A DNA stretch of 64,000 nucleotides from QZLE01 sp033852135 (GTDB taxonomy: Bacteria > Pseudomonadota > Gammaproteobacteria > QZLD01), in the NCBI GenBank assembly GCA_033852135.1, contig JAWSVB010000007.1:1-64000 (forward strand). The letters are read 5' to 3'. Position numbers and translations under genes: made by a program. Shown piece by piece: positions 26,992 to 35,815 of the stretch. Within the stretch, counting starts at the first letter, position 1; every line of letters starts with the position of its first letter. A model generated the notes under the pieces. That model did no database searches, was not told where the DNA came from, and worked only from the letters and a program-made list of their open reading frames with translations.

Positions 26992-28224
26992 TTAGAATAC
27001 TAATTCAAGTTTCGCTAAACGAGCTTCAATCTCATCCATAATCGCTTTTTCTTCCTCTGGGCCTTTTGCATCAAAAGTCATAGAGAAACGGATAAATGCA
27101 CCCGCATCATCCCAAGGCACTGTTGAGATAAGAGCATTTTTAATTAGATACTCTGATACTTCTTCCGCACTATTAAAGGTGATACCTGACTTTGTCCCTT
27201 TTGGTGCAGGAACGTAGCAATAAAATGTTCCTTTAGGTTTTACTGCTTTAAAGCCTACGCGCTGCAGACCACCAACAAGCATATCAAATCTTCTTGAGTA
27301 TTTTTCACAGGTTGCATCTGTAATTTCTGTATGTTCAAGAGCATAGACACCAGCTTTCTGAATAGCTCGGAACTGACCTGAATCAGTATTGTCTTTAATG
27401 GTTGCAAATGCTTTAACCATTTTCTTGTTTCCAACTACGAATGCTAGTCTCCAACCTGTCATGTTATAGGCTTTAGACATTGAGTGAACCTCAATACCAA
27501 CATCCATTGCACCTTCAACTGAAAGGAAACTAAGTGGCTTACAATCATCAAATGTAAGAGCTGCATATGCTGCATCATGAACAACTGCGATATGATTCTC
27601 TTTAGCAAATGCTACTACCTTTTCAAAAAACTCTTTAGTTGCTACCTGACCCGTTGGGTTATTTGGGTAGTTAAGATAAAGCAACTTTGCTTTTTTAAGG
27701 GTATCCGCTGGAATTGTTGTAAAATCAGGGAAGAAATCGTTCTCTTGCAATAATGGAAGGTTAAAAACCTCTCCACCCAAGTATTTAGTGTGAGTCGCAG
27801 CTACTGGGTATCCTGGGGTAGTTTGTAATACAACATCACCTGGATTAATTAAGCACAAAGGAAGCATTGCTAGAATAGGCTTAGATCCAATTCCGTGAAT
27901 TATATTGTCAGCTGCACTTTCAACTTCAACGCCAAAAACTTTTTTCATATAATCTGCGGCAGCTTCTTGGAATTCAGGAATACCGTTATCTGCATACCAT
28001 CTGTTTTCTGGCTTACCAGCTTCTTCAGCTAGCCTTGCAACCACACCTGCATCTGCAGCTTGATCTGGCTCACCAACACCCATATCAATTAGCTCTACAT
28101 CTGGATGCATCTCTTTAGCTGCCATCTTGGCTCTTTTGATCTTTTCAAACTTGTAAATTGCAGTTGATTTACCAAACTGCTTTCCGCCCAAACGCTCTGA
28201 TATTAGGTCTTCAAAAAAATCCAC
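26992..28224 (-). CDS. dapL: LL-diaminopimelate aminotransferase
   Basis: DapL converts tetrahydrodipicolinate directly to LL-diaminopimelate with glutamate as amino donor, bypassing the three acylated intermediates of the DapD-DapC-DapE route. The 410-aa class I/II PLP aminotransferase carries the DapL signature block GVGEPDQAADAGVVARLAEE, then PENRWYADNGIPEFQEA, NYPNNPTGQV and the PLP lysine in SMSKAYNMTGWRLA. DapL is best known from plants, chlamydiae, cyanobacteria, spirochaetes and anaerobes, and is uncommon in gammaproteobacteria. The gene is preceded by its own terminator-bounded region and looks monocistronic. A general aspartate-type aminotransferase is the less likely alternative. 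Confidence 0.9.
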   Translation of the reverse strand: MDFFEDLISERLGGKQFGKSTAIYKFEKIKRAKMAAKEMHPDVELIDMGVGEPDQAADAGVVARLAEEAGKPENRWYADNGIPEFQEAAADYMKKVFGVEVESAADNIIHGIGSKPILAMLPLCLINPGDVVLQTTPGYPVAATHTKYLGGEVFNLPLLQENDFFPDFTTIPADTLKKAKLLYLNYPNNPTGQVATKEFFEKVVAFAKENHIAVVHDAAYAALTFDDCKPLSFLSVEGAMDVGIEVHSMSKAYNMTGWRLAFVVGNKKMVKAFATIKDNTDSGQFRAIQKAGVYALEHTEITDATCEKYSRRFDMLVGGLQRVGFKAVKPKGTFYCYVPAPKGTKSGITFNSAEEVSEYLIKNALISTVPWDDAGAFIRFSMTFDAKGPEEEKAIMDEIEARLAKLELVF

Positions 28225-28283
28225 GGCAACTCCTTAAAATTTCTACTTAAAACTGAGGGGCACATGCTAATCCAATTGGACAT

Positions 28284-28318
28284 AAAAAAAAAGCGGATTT
28301 TGCAATCCGCATTTTTTA
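28284..28318 (-). terminator. intrinsic terminator of the acyl-CoA synthetase gene
   Basis: GCGGATT and AATCCGC pair around TTGC, flanked by nine A bases on one side and six T bases on the other. On the minus strand the hairpin is followed by a long U-tract, 30 bp after the synthetase stop codon. Confidence 0.88.
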
Positions 28319-28347
28319 TTTCACGTTTATTGAGCAATATGCGCGAT

Positions 28348-29919
28348 TTATTGGTTAAACATCTCTTTAAGAGCATTTCGGTCCAGCTTACCAGCACCAG
28401 TTAATGGTAAAGCTTCCCCGATCTTCACCTTTATAGGAACCTTAAATTTAGCCAACTGCCCACGACAAAACTCTTTTATCTCTTCCTCTGTCACACTATG
28501 ACCAACACGAGCAACTACTAGAGCAACTGGAGCTTCGCCCCACTTATCATCTTTTATCCCTACACAAATCGCTCCCGCTACCGCTGAATGACACTTTAAC
28601 ACTTGCTCTATCTCTTCAGGCGATACATTTTCCCCCCCTGAGATAAACATATTATCTGCCCTTCCAGAAATAGAAACTAAACCATTATCATCCTCTACCG
28701 CCATATCACCTGTATAGACCCATCCACCATCAAGAAATAGCTTTTCTGTACGCCAGTGATCATTTAGATACCCACCAAATGAGTGCGGGCTACGCAAGCA
28801 TAGAACCCCTTCTTCTCCAACATTTACCTCTTCTTTAGTATCTTGATGAACTATTTTGAAATCAGAGTGGGTCATAGGCAAACCTATTTTTTCAACATTT
28901 GCCTTTGACTCTTCAAGGGTGCCATCTTGTAGAACATACATGAAATTTGATGGTCCAGCCTCTGTAAGACCATATGCTTGATTTGTTAACACACCTTTAT
29001 CCCAAAAAGGCTGCAGCACAGCTTCATTACACGGAGCTGCAGCAGTTGTTATTCCGAGAATTGAGCTAAAGTCTGTCTCTGCAAATTTTGGGCTGGCAAC
29101 TAAAAATTGCAACATAGCCTCAACAGCTCCGAATGCGGTGATTTTTTCTTTTTCAATAAGGTGCAATACTAAATCTGCATCAAAACCACGAATTATTGCA
29201 ATTTCTGAGCCCATATAATAAGAGGGGTATAAAGAGTTCCATCCACCAATATGAAAGAATGGGAATGTATGCAGTATTTTTTGATCTTTACCTGCAGCTA
29301 TCATAGATGCTGTTACCATTATATCGAAAGTATTCCATACCATCTGCCTATATGGGACTATACATATTTTCGGTACAGCTGTTGTTCCACCTGTGTGGAT
29401 ATACATTTGTGTCTGATTTAGTGAAAGGGGAACATTCACATCTTCAGCCGGTCTTGATAAAACTTCTTCCTCATACATTTTTTGGCTATCACCAATACAA
29501 ACTTGATACTCTAATGTTTGTGGCATTGACCAAGAACCAACTTGCTCTGCAAAAACATCTTCAAAAAAGATAGCTTTTGGCTGAATCCTGTTCATCAAAT
29601 CTTCAAGTTCATTTCTATGTAAAAAATAACTAAGCGGAGAAAGGATATATCCAAGTTTGCTACATGCAAAAAACAGATCTATCGCCTCAACCCTGTTAGT
29701 CATAAAAATACAGATTCTGTCTCCGCGCTCCATCTTCAATTCATCACGTAGATATGCGCCCAACTTATTAGCTCTGTCATCCATATCTTTGAAGGTATAA
29801 CGAGAGTCGGTTGCCACATCATAAATTGCATTATAATCCGGAGACATTTTTGCCCTTCTTCCAGAGATATCGCCAACCCACCCCATTGGTACGTCATCAT
29901 AGTTTTTTGGCAATGACAT
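28348..29919 (-). CDS. AMP-forming acyl-CoA synthetase (ANL family)
   Basis: This 523-aa adenylate-forming enzyme would activate a carboxylic acid to an acyl-AMP and then an acyl-CoA. The phosphate loop is HTGGTTAVPK (about 176-185; the usual form is TSGTTGxPK). Then follow FPFFHIGGWN, YGLTEAG, GWVYTGDMA, the hinge ISGRADNMFISGGENVSPEE and the catalytic lysine in LTGAGKLDRNAL near the C-terminus. The substrate is not evident: medium- or long-chain fatty acids, or aromatic acids, are possible. No beta-oxidation gene is nearby. It is cytoplasmic and probably transcribed alone, ending at the terminator at 28284. Confidence 0.87.
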   Translation of the reverse strand: MSLPKNYDDVPMGWVGDISGRRAKMSPDYNAIYDVATDSRYTFKDMDDRANKLGAYLRDELKMERGDRICIFMTNRVEAIDLFFACSKLGYILSPLSYFLHRNELEDLMNRIQPKAIFFEDVFAEQVGSWSMPQTLEYQVCIGDSQKMYEEEVLSRPAEDVNVPLSLNQTQMYIHTGGTTAVPKICIVPYRQMVWNTFDIMVTASMIAAGKDQKILHTFPFFHIGGWNSLYPSYYMGSEIAIIRGFDADLVLHLIEKEKITAFGAVEAMLQFLVASPKFAETDFSSILGITTAAAPCNEAVLQPFWDKGVLTNQAYGLTEAGPSNFMYVLQDGTLEESKANVEKIGLPMTHSDFKIVHQDTKEEVNVGEEGVLCLRSPHSFGGYLNDHWRTEKLFLDGGWVYTGDMAVEDDNGLVSISGRADNMFISGGENVSPEEIEQVLKCHSAVAGAICVGIKDDKWGEAPVALVVARVGHSVTEEEIKEFCRGQLAKFKVPIKVKIGEALPLTGAGKLDRNALKEMFNQ

Positions 29920-30151
29920 CTAAAATTCCCTCACAGTATTCATTCCATATAAATTTTAACTAGCTGATACCTTAATCCTAGCCTAAAAAAACGGTTAATT
30001 ACCTCAATAGAATGTGCTTTCATACGTTTTTTTACAAAATGAGATATATCGCACAGCAATAGGCTTTGCACTGCTGTCCAAATAGGCAATACTCGTCTAT
30101 CATTTACATTAAGAAATAAAAATTATTACGTGTCGCATTATTGAGGAATAT

Positions 30152-30952
30152 ATGGAACAAAAAATATCAATAGGGGATCTGCATATCCTTTTAGTTGAAC
30201 CTTCTTCAGCCCAACGCAGAATTATCATTGAGGAGATGAACGGCGTAGGTATTATTAATATTGATGTCGCAGCTAATGGAGAAGATGCACTGGAATCTAT
30301 GGAAAAATACCCACCAGATCTTGTTGTAAGCGCGATGTACTTTGAAGATATGACTGGAAACAACTTAATAAACGCAATGCGCGTTAATGATGATTTCAAA
30401 GATATCCCTTTCATGTTGATATCCAGCGAAACAGATGAGCATTACCTTGACCCTATGCGTCAAGCAGGGGTGATTGCAATCTTACCAAAACCATTTGAAA
30501 GACTAGCTCTAAAAAGAGCGGTATTTGCTACTCTAGATTACATTTCACCGGAACAGCTTCAGCTTGAAGATTTCGATGTTGAAGACCTACGCGTGTTAGT
30601 TGTTGATGATAGTTTAATGGCTAGAAAACACATCATGAGAATTCTAACTCTAATGGGCATTGAAAGGATCACGCAGGCCAAAGATGGTGTTGAAGCTGTA
30701 GAAACTCTTAAAGAGACTTTATTTGACCTGATTGTAACTGACTACAACATGCCTGAAATGGATGGTAGAGCACTCATTGAATATGTTAGAAAAGAAAGCT
30801 CTCAGCCAGACATTCCTATATTAATGGTAACCAGCGAAACCAATGAAACTAGACTTTCATCTATCCAACAATCTGGGGTATCAGCAATTTGTGACAAACC
30901 ATTTGAAACATCAACTGTTAGAGAGATGATTGGGCGCATAATGTCCGATTAA
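30152..30952 (+). CDS. tandem receiver protein (pseudo-REC plus REC)
   Basis: This 266-aa protein consists of two receiver domains with no output domain. The second (about 142-262) is canonical: LRVLVVDDSLMARKH, phospho-Asp near 197 in LIVTDYNMPEMDG, MVTSE and a conserved Lys in CDKPF. The first (about 8-125) keeps the fold (LLVEPSSAQRR, MLISSE, LPKPF) but has Ala61 where the Asp should be and lacks the acidic pair. It cannot be phosphorylated normally and may be a dimerisation or partner-binding module. CheY-like regulation of a motor or enzyme is plausible. GAGG lies upstream of the ATG. Confidence 0.88.
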   Translation: MEQKISIGDLHILLVEPSSAQRRIIIEEMNGVGIINIDVAANGEDALESMEKYPPDLVVSAMYFEDMTGNNLINAMRVNDDFKDIPFMLISSETDEHYLDPMRQAGVIAILPKPFERLALKRAVFATLDYISPEQLQLEDFDVEDLRVLVVDDSLMARKHIMRILTLMGIERITQAKDGVEAVETLKETLFDLIVTDYNMPEMDGRALIEYVRKESSQPDIPILMVTSETNETRLSSIQQSGVSAICDKPFETSTVREMIGRIMSD

Positions 30953-31033
30953 CGTTAAGATTTTATCACTCAATAGTGACTGGCACGCCAAAAAGTGTTT
31001 AAACTATTTTAAAAGAGTTATCAAAAGAATTTA

Positions 31034-31060
31034 GAGGCTGTATATCAGCCTCAATTTTAT
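31034..31060 (+). terminator. hairpin between the receiver gene and pepN
   Basis: GAGGCTG and CAGCCTC pair around a five-base loop, followed by AATTTTATT. It may end the receiver transcript. It also lies only 24 bp before the pepN start, so it could instead sit in the pepN leader. Confidence 0.55.
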
Positions 31061-31075
31061 TGGAATAAATAAACT

Positions 31076-33706
31076 ATGAGCAACCCCGAAGTACACTACA
31101 GAAAAGACTATGAACCATCAAATTACCTAATCGATGAGATTGAACTAACTGTCGATATCCAAGATGATTTTACGTTAGTCTCTTCCACCCTATCAGTTAA
31201 AAAAAATTCCGAATCCAGTGACAACTCCAGCATACTTAAACTTAATGGGGTTGAGCTCGAACTAATATCTATTGCTATTGATGACAAACAGCTAAAAGAA
31301 TCACAATATAAAATAACTAGTGAACACTTATCTATCAAGGGTGTTCCAGACGCATTCCAATTAAAAATTGACAATAAAATCCACCCAGATACAAATACAT
31401 CACTGGAAGGTCTTTATCGTTCGAATGTTATGCTTTGCACCCAATGTGAAGCAGAAGGTTTCCGTAAGATAACCTACTTTATCGATCGCCCTGATATTCT
31501 AAGCAACTACAAAACCACCATTAAAGCTGACAAAGATAAATTTCCGGTATTACTTTCCAATGGCAACCGTATTGATAATGGTGATTTGGAAAATAATCGC
31601 CATTATGCAACTTGGTTAGATCCTTCTAAAAAACCATCATATCTATTTGCTCTTGTGGCGGGAGATCTTGAAGTACACGAAGACAGCTTCAAAACCTGTT
31701 CTGGAAGAAACGTTAAGCTTGAGATATTTGTAGAAAAAGAAAACGTTGGTAAAACAGCTTATGCTATGACCTCCTTAAAAAAGGCAATGCTATGGGATGA
31801 ACAAACATATAAGCGCGAATATGATTTAGATATTTATATGATTGTTGCCACCAATGATTTCAATATGGGGGCTATGGAAAACAAAGGTCTAAACATATTC
31901 AACTCTAAATATGTACTAGCAAATCAGGACACCGCAACTGATTCTGATTACGAAGGGATCGAGAGCGTTATTGCGCATGAATATTTCCATAACTGGACTG
32001 GTAATCGTATAACTTGTAGAGATTGGTTTCAGTTAAGTCTAAAAGAGGGGCTAACCGTATATAGGGATCAACAGTTCTCTGGTGATATGAACTCTAAATC
32101 TGTTAAACGGATAAATGACGTAAAAATTCTTAGGTCGCATCAATTCCCTGAAGATTCTGGACCAATGTCGCACCCAGTAAGACCAGAATCATATATTGAG
32201 ATGAATAACTTTTACACCGTAACCGTATACAACAAAGGTGCAGAAGTAATAGGGATGTACCACACCCTACTTGGGGATGAAGGTTACTATAAAGGGATGG
32301 ACCTTTACTTCATGCGACATGATGGGCAAGCAGTTACTTGTGATGACTTTTTAAGTGCTATGGCTGATGCTAACAACATAGACTTATCACAATTCGCCCT
32401 ATGGTATAGCCAAGCAGGTACACCTATTCTAGAGGTTTCTGATAGTTATGATCATGATAAGCAAACCTACACTCTTAACATTAAGCAAAGCAACTTAGCC
32501 TCTAATAAAGAGGGTCAAGAAGATCTACAACCATTCCATATCCCATTTAAATTTGGGCTGTTAGATACATATGGAAGGGAGATTGAATTAAATGGCGATA
32601 TCTCTACCATTTTGCCTATTACAGATGAACAATCAAGCTATACGTTTGAAGGCATAAAAGAGAAACCAACTCCATCTTTCTTACGAGGATTTTCCGCACC
32701 TGTTATATTGGAATACCTATACTCAGATGAGCAACTATCATTTTTAATGTCTCATGATAGTGATGATTTTAACCGTTGGGAATCAGGGCAAAAGCTAGCA
32801 ATAAGAATGATAAAAAATCTTGCTGATGCCGATAAAAATGGTGAAGAGCTTGAAGTTGATATGCGTTATATAACAGCATTCAAAAACACTCTTTTAAGCC
32901 ATCAGCTGAATAAATCATTTGTTGCTCTTGCTCTAAGCCTGCCATCAGAAACATATCTATTAGAAGTTCTTGGTGGAGACGATATAGACCATATATTGGC
33001 CGCCAGAAACTTCATTCGCAAAGCTATTGCAGAAAGCCTCCACCAAGAACTATTATCGACCTATAACGCTAATATTACTGAGCAAGCATATAGCATGGAT
33101 GCAGATGCAATTGGGATGCGTAGCCTTAAAAACCTAGCTTTAGGCTATCTAATTGCACTTGAAGATGAAGAAAGTATCAACCTGTGTAATAAACAGTTCT
33201 TCGATAATGACAACATGACTGATGAGATAAGCGCCTTAACCATGCTATCTCACACCAACCATCCTTCAAGGCAACATGCTCTCGATCATTTCTACGATAG
33301 ATGGCAAAAAGAACCTTTAGTGGTTGATAAATGGTTTGCGATTCAAGCAATGTCAAAGCGAGATAATACACTTGATGATGTTAAAAGATTGATGGATCAC
33401 CAAGCATTTAACATTAAAAACCCTAATAAGGTTAGAGCTCTTATTGGGTCTTTTTGCCAGGGTAACCTCCTCGAGTTTCACAAGGAAGATGGCTCAGGCT
33501 ACAGTTTTATCGCCGAGCAGATACTTAAGCTTGATCCAATAAACCCTCAAATTGCAGCTAGAATTGTCAGCTCCCTTATCAACTGGAAAAAATTCGCACC
33601 AAATAGGCAGGAGCTAATGAAGCAACAGCTAGAAAAAATAGTTGCCACCCCTAACCTATCCAAGAACGTATTTGAGATAGCCTCTAAAGGGTTACACGGC
33701 AAATAA
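31076..33706 (+). CDS. pepN: aminopeptidase N
   Basis: PepN is the main cytoplasmic zinc aminopeptidase, which trims N-terminal residues from peptides. The 876-aa protein matches the bacterial M1 form (870 aa in E. coli). The substrate-binding GAMENKGLN motif is followed by the zinc site HEYFHNW (His301, Glu302, His305) with the third ligand Glu324 in LSLKEGLT. The C-terminal half is the helical domain of PepN (DUF3458 type; RGFSAPVIL, LPSETYL). There is no signal peptide. A hairpin follows at 33714. Confidence 0.97.
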   Translation: MSNPEVHYRKDYEPSNYLIDEIELTVDIQDDFTLVSSTLSVKKNSESSDNSSILKLNGVELELISIAIDDKQLKESQYKITSEHLSIKGVPDAFQLKIDNKIHPDTNTSLEGLYRSNVMLCTQCEAEGFRKITYFIDRPDILSNYKTTIKADKDKFPVLLSNGNRIDNGDLENNRHYATWLDPSKKPSYLFALVAGDLEVHEDSFKTCSGRNVKLEIFVEKENVGKTAYAMTSLKKAMLWDEQTYKREYDLDIYMIVATNDFNMGAMENKGLNIFNSKYVLANQDTATDSDYEGIESVIAHEYFHNWTGNRITCRDWFQLSLKEGLTVYRDQQFSGDMNSKSVKRINDVKILRSHQFPEDSGPMSHPVRPESYIEMNNFYTVTVYNKGAEVIGMYHTLLGDEGYYKGMDLYFMRHDGQAVTCDDFLSAMADANNIDLSQFALWYSQAGTPILEVSDSYDHDKQTYTLNIKQSNLASNKEGQEDLQPFHIPFKFGLLDTYGREIELNGDISTILPITDEQSSYTFEGIKEKPTPSFLRGFSAPVILEYLYSDEQLSFLMSHDSDDFNRWESGQKLAIRMIKNLADADKNGEELEVDMRYITAFKNTLLSHQLNKSFVALALSLPSETYLLEVLGGDDIDHILAARNFIRKAIAESLHQELLSTYNANITEQAYSMDADAIGMRSLKNLALGYLIALEDEESINLCNKQFFDNDNMTDEISALTMLSHTNHPSRQHALDHFYDRWQKEPLVVDKWFAIQAMSKRDNTLDDVKRLMDHQAFNIKNPNKVRALIGSFCQGNLLEFHKEDGSGYSFIAEQILKLDPINPQIAARIVSSLINWKKFAPNRQELMKQQLEKIVATPNLSKNVFEIASKGLHGK

Positions 33707-33713
33707 CTTTAAA

Positions 33714-33745
33714 CTTCCCCCAGCCTCTTAAAAGGCTGGGGGAAG
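33714..33745. other. GC-rich hairpin after pepN
   Basis: CTTCCCCCAGCCT and AGGCTGGGGGAAG form a perfect 13-bp stem with a short loop. No T-run follows on the plus strand, so it is not a standard intrinsic terminator. It may stabilise the pepN 3' end or pause transcription. Confidence 0.7.
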
Positions 33746-33916
33746 AAAAGTCGCGTCACAAAATCTACTTATCCGCAAATTAAATGCGATGCATTTCACA
33801 TTTAATTCTTTACTTATATAAGAAAACCCTTATAATTATTTTTATTATTGTAATCATTAACTAATTACAAATTTTTCAAATAACTCCATATAAAAAATAA
33901 TTCAAACGGGGAATTC

Positions 33917-34081
33917 ATGAATAAGACTCTAAGATTTTCGCTTCAAATTGGACTTTTATTAATATGTATAACTGCTAACATTGCTGCGCTGTATCATGTA
34001 GTTGATGGAACACTTACATATTCAGACAATATAAGCGTAAATCAATATGAGGAAATAAGCAGTGTCAAACTTATCATCTAA
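33917..34081 (+). CDS. small exported protein, DUF4124-like
   Basis: This is a 54-aa ORF with GGGGA five bases before its ATG. It starts with a basic, hydrophobic signal-like segment (MNKTLRFSLQIGLLLICITA), followed by LYHVVDGTLTYSD. That block resembles the short envelope domain DUF4124, whose usual form is close to YKWVDENGxVxYSD, so it may be a minimal member of that family. It overlaps the next gene by 20 bases in another frame, which suggests translational coupling. Function is unknown. Confidence 0.55.
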   Translation: MNKTLRFSLQIGLLLICITANIAALYHVVDGTLTYSDNISVNQYEEISSVKLII

Positions 34082-34247
34082 CGACTCCAGTGGAAAAAGC
34101 TCTGAAAGAAGAGTTTTAAAAAGAAGAACAACTTCGGACAGAAGAAGCTTTCAAAGATTTGAACCAGGAAAAATCACAGCTGATCGACGCAGGTCACTAG
34201 CTGATAGAAGAGATTCAGAAGGACTTGCTGCACTTTCTCTTCAATGA
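34062..34247 (+). CDS. small Arg-rich protein with DRR repeats
   Basis: This 61-aa ORF from a GTG overlaps the end of the small exported gene. The product is very basic and repetitive: SERRVLKRR, TSDRRS, RFEPGK, TADRRRSLADRRDS. I recall similar short proteins with repeated DRR units and an RFEPGK block in gammaproteobacteria, without known function. The protein would be cytoplasmic, and the charge suggests nucleic acid or membrane contact. Moderate confidence rests on the motif and on the overlap with the gene before it. Confidence 0.5.
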   Translation: MSNLSSNDSSGKSSERRVLKRRTTSDRRSFQRFEPGKITADRRRSLADRRDSEGLAALSLQ

Positions 34248-34369
34248 GAATCGGTTGAAAAATCCTCCTACTGCAAATAATATGTAGGGGGAAATCCAAT
34301 AGCTAAATCGCTTTACAATTTAATCACTTCACAATATAGCCACTTCACTGCACAGCTACTTCAAAATAG

Positions 34370-35752
34370 TTACTTCATCATCTTACGGATAAACTTCAGT
34401 TTCCCTTTGTACGGCGGATATATCAGTGGCAAATCAGGCCAAGTAGCTGCTTTCAATATACTCTTCCGATGAGAAAAGCGCATAAAACCTTCAACTCCAT
34501 GGTATGCGCCAATACCGCTTTCACCTACCCCACCAAAAGGCAAATTTGGATTTACTAGATGATTAATGCAGTGATTAATACATCCACCGCCAAATTGAAT
34601 ATTAGATATCAATTCGTTTTGAACACTTTTATTTTCGCTAAATATATAGCAAGCCAATGGGTGCTGCGGTAATTCAGCTATTACAGAATAAATATCATCA
34701 AATGATTCATACTCTAAAACAGGGAGGATGGGGCCAAAAATTTCATCCTGCATAACCTTATCCTGCAACGTAACTTCAGTCATAACTGTCGGAGCAATGA
34801 ACCTGTCTTTTAAATTAAACTGCCCACCCACAACCACCTTTTCCTGCTCTATAAGACTAATAAGTCGAGCATGATGCTGGGCATTCACAATACGGCCATA
34901 ATCTTCACACTTAGAAGCATCATCCCCATATAGTTTAGTAATGCGCTTAATTAACTTATCAACAAAGGCCTGTTTAATATCTTTATGAACCATCAGGTAA
35001 TCTGGCGCCACACAAGTTTGCCCAGCATTCATAAATTTCCCATAAACTATACGGTTAACAGCAATATCAATATTTGCATCAGAATGGATAATAGATGGGC
35101 TTTTACCCCCTAGTTCTAACGTAACTGGAGTTAGGTTTTTTGCAGCGGCGGACATCACAATTGAACCAATACGCGGACTACCGGTGAAAAATATATGATC
35201 AAACTTTTGCTCTAACAGGGCTGTTGTTTCTTTTACCTCACCTGATATATATGCAATATATTCAGGCTGAAAAGTCTCCTCTATCAACGCCCCCATAACG
35301 CGGCTAACATTAGGAGTTAGCTCCGAGGTCTTTACCACAGCTGTATTTCCAGCTGCTATTGCAGCAACCAATGGGGCAAAAGTAAGGCCAACTGGGTAAT
35401 TAAATGGGGAGATAATTAAGTTAACCCCGAGAGGAGAAAAGTATACTTTGCTTGATGCAGGCTGAATCAGCACCGGAGTTTTAACCCTCTTTGGTTTCAT
35501 CCAGTTCTTTAATTTTTTAACTGTATAGCTGATATCATGCAGCACAAATCCTATCTCTGTCACATAGGATTCAAAATCACACTTACCCAGATCTTGTTTT
35601 AAAGCTTTGCCTAATTCAATTTCATACTTCTGAATTGCTTTCTTTAGGTTTTTTAATTGTTGAATCCGAAAAGGATAAAGTTTTGTCGCTGATGAATTAA
35701 AGTAGGAGCGCTGCTGCTGAACTATATCAATAATATGCTGAAAATCATCCAT
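34370..35752 (-). CDS. aldehyde dehydrogenase, class 3 type
   Basis: This 460-aa NAD(P)-dependent aldehyde dehydrogenase resembles the shorter class 3 (fatty or aromatic aldehyde) family. It has the cofactor and entry motif SPFNYPVGLTFAPL, FFTGSPRIG, the general base in LELGGKSP (about 213), the catalytic Cys in NAGQTCVAPDY (about 247) and PFGGVGESGIGAYHG. The tail ends in basic residues without a clear membrane anchor. The natural aldehyde is unknown. Neighbours are a small gene pair and a chemoreceptor, and they give no pathway clue. Confidence 0.92.
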   Translation of the reverse strand: MDDFQHIIDIVQQQRSYFNSSATKLYPFRIQQLKNLKKAIQKYEIELGKALKQDLGKCDFESYVTEIGFVLHDISYTVKKLKNWMKPKRVKTPVLIQPASSKVYFSPLGVNLIISPFNYPVGLTFAPLVAAIAAGNTAVVKTSELTPNVSRVMGALIEETFQPEYIAYISGEVKETTALLEQKFDHIFFTGSPRIGSIVMSAAAKNLTPVTLELGGKSPSIIHSDANIDIAVNRIVYGKFMNAGQTCVAPDYLMVHKDIKQAFVDKLIKRITKLYGDDASKCEDYGRIVNAQHHARLISLIEQEKVVVGGQFNLKDRFIAPTVMTEVTLQDKVMQDEIFGPILPVLEYESFDDIYSVIAELPQHPLACYIFSENKSVQNELISNIQFGGGCINHCINHLVNPNLPFGGVGESGIGAYHGVEGFMRFSHRKSILKAATWPDLPLIYPPYKGKLKFIRKMMK

Positions 35753-35815
35753 AACTGCGCTCCATTAGCTATTGGGATAACTAAAGTAGTTTACCCATAT
35801 AATAAGACAATCTAA

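Noticed and set aside
28203..28397. 64-aa minus-strand frame between dapL and the acyl-CoA synthetase gene
   Set aside because: It spans the terminator at 28284 and the end of the synthetase gene in another frame.
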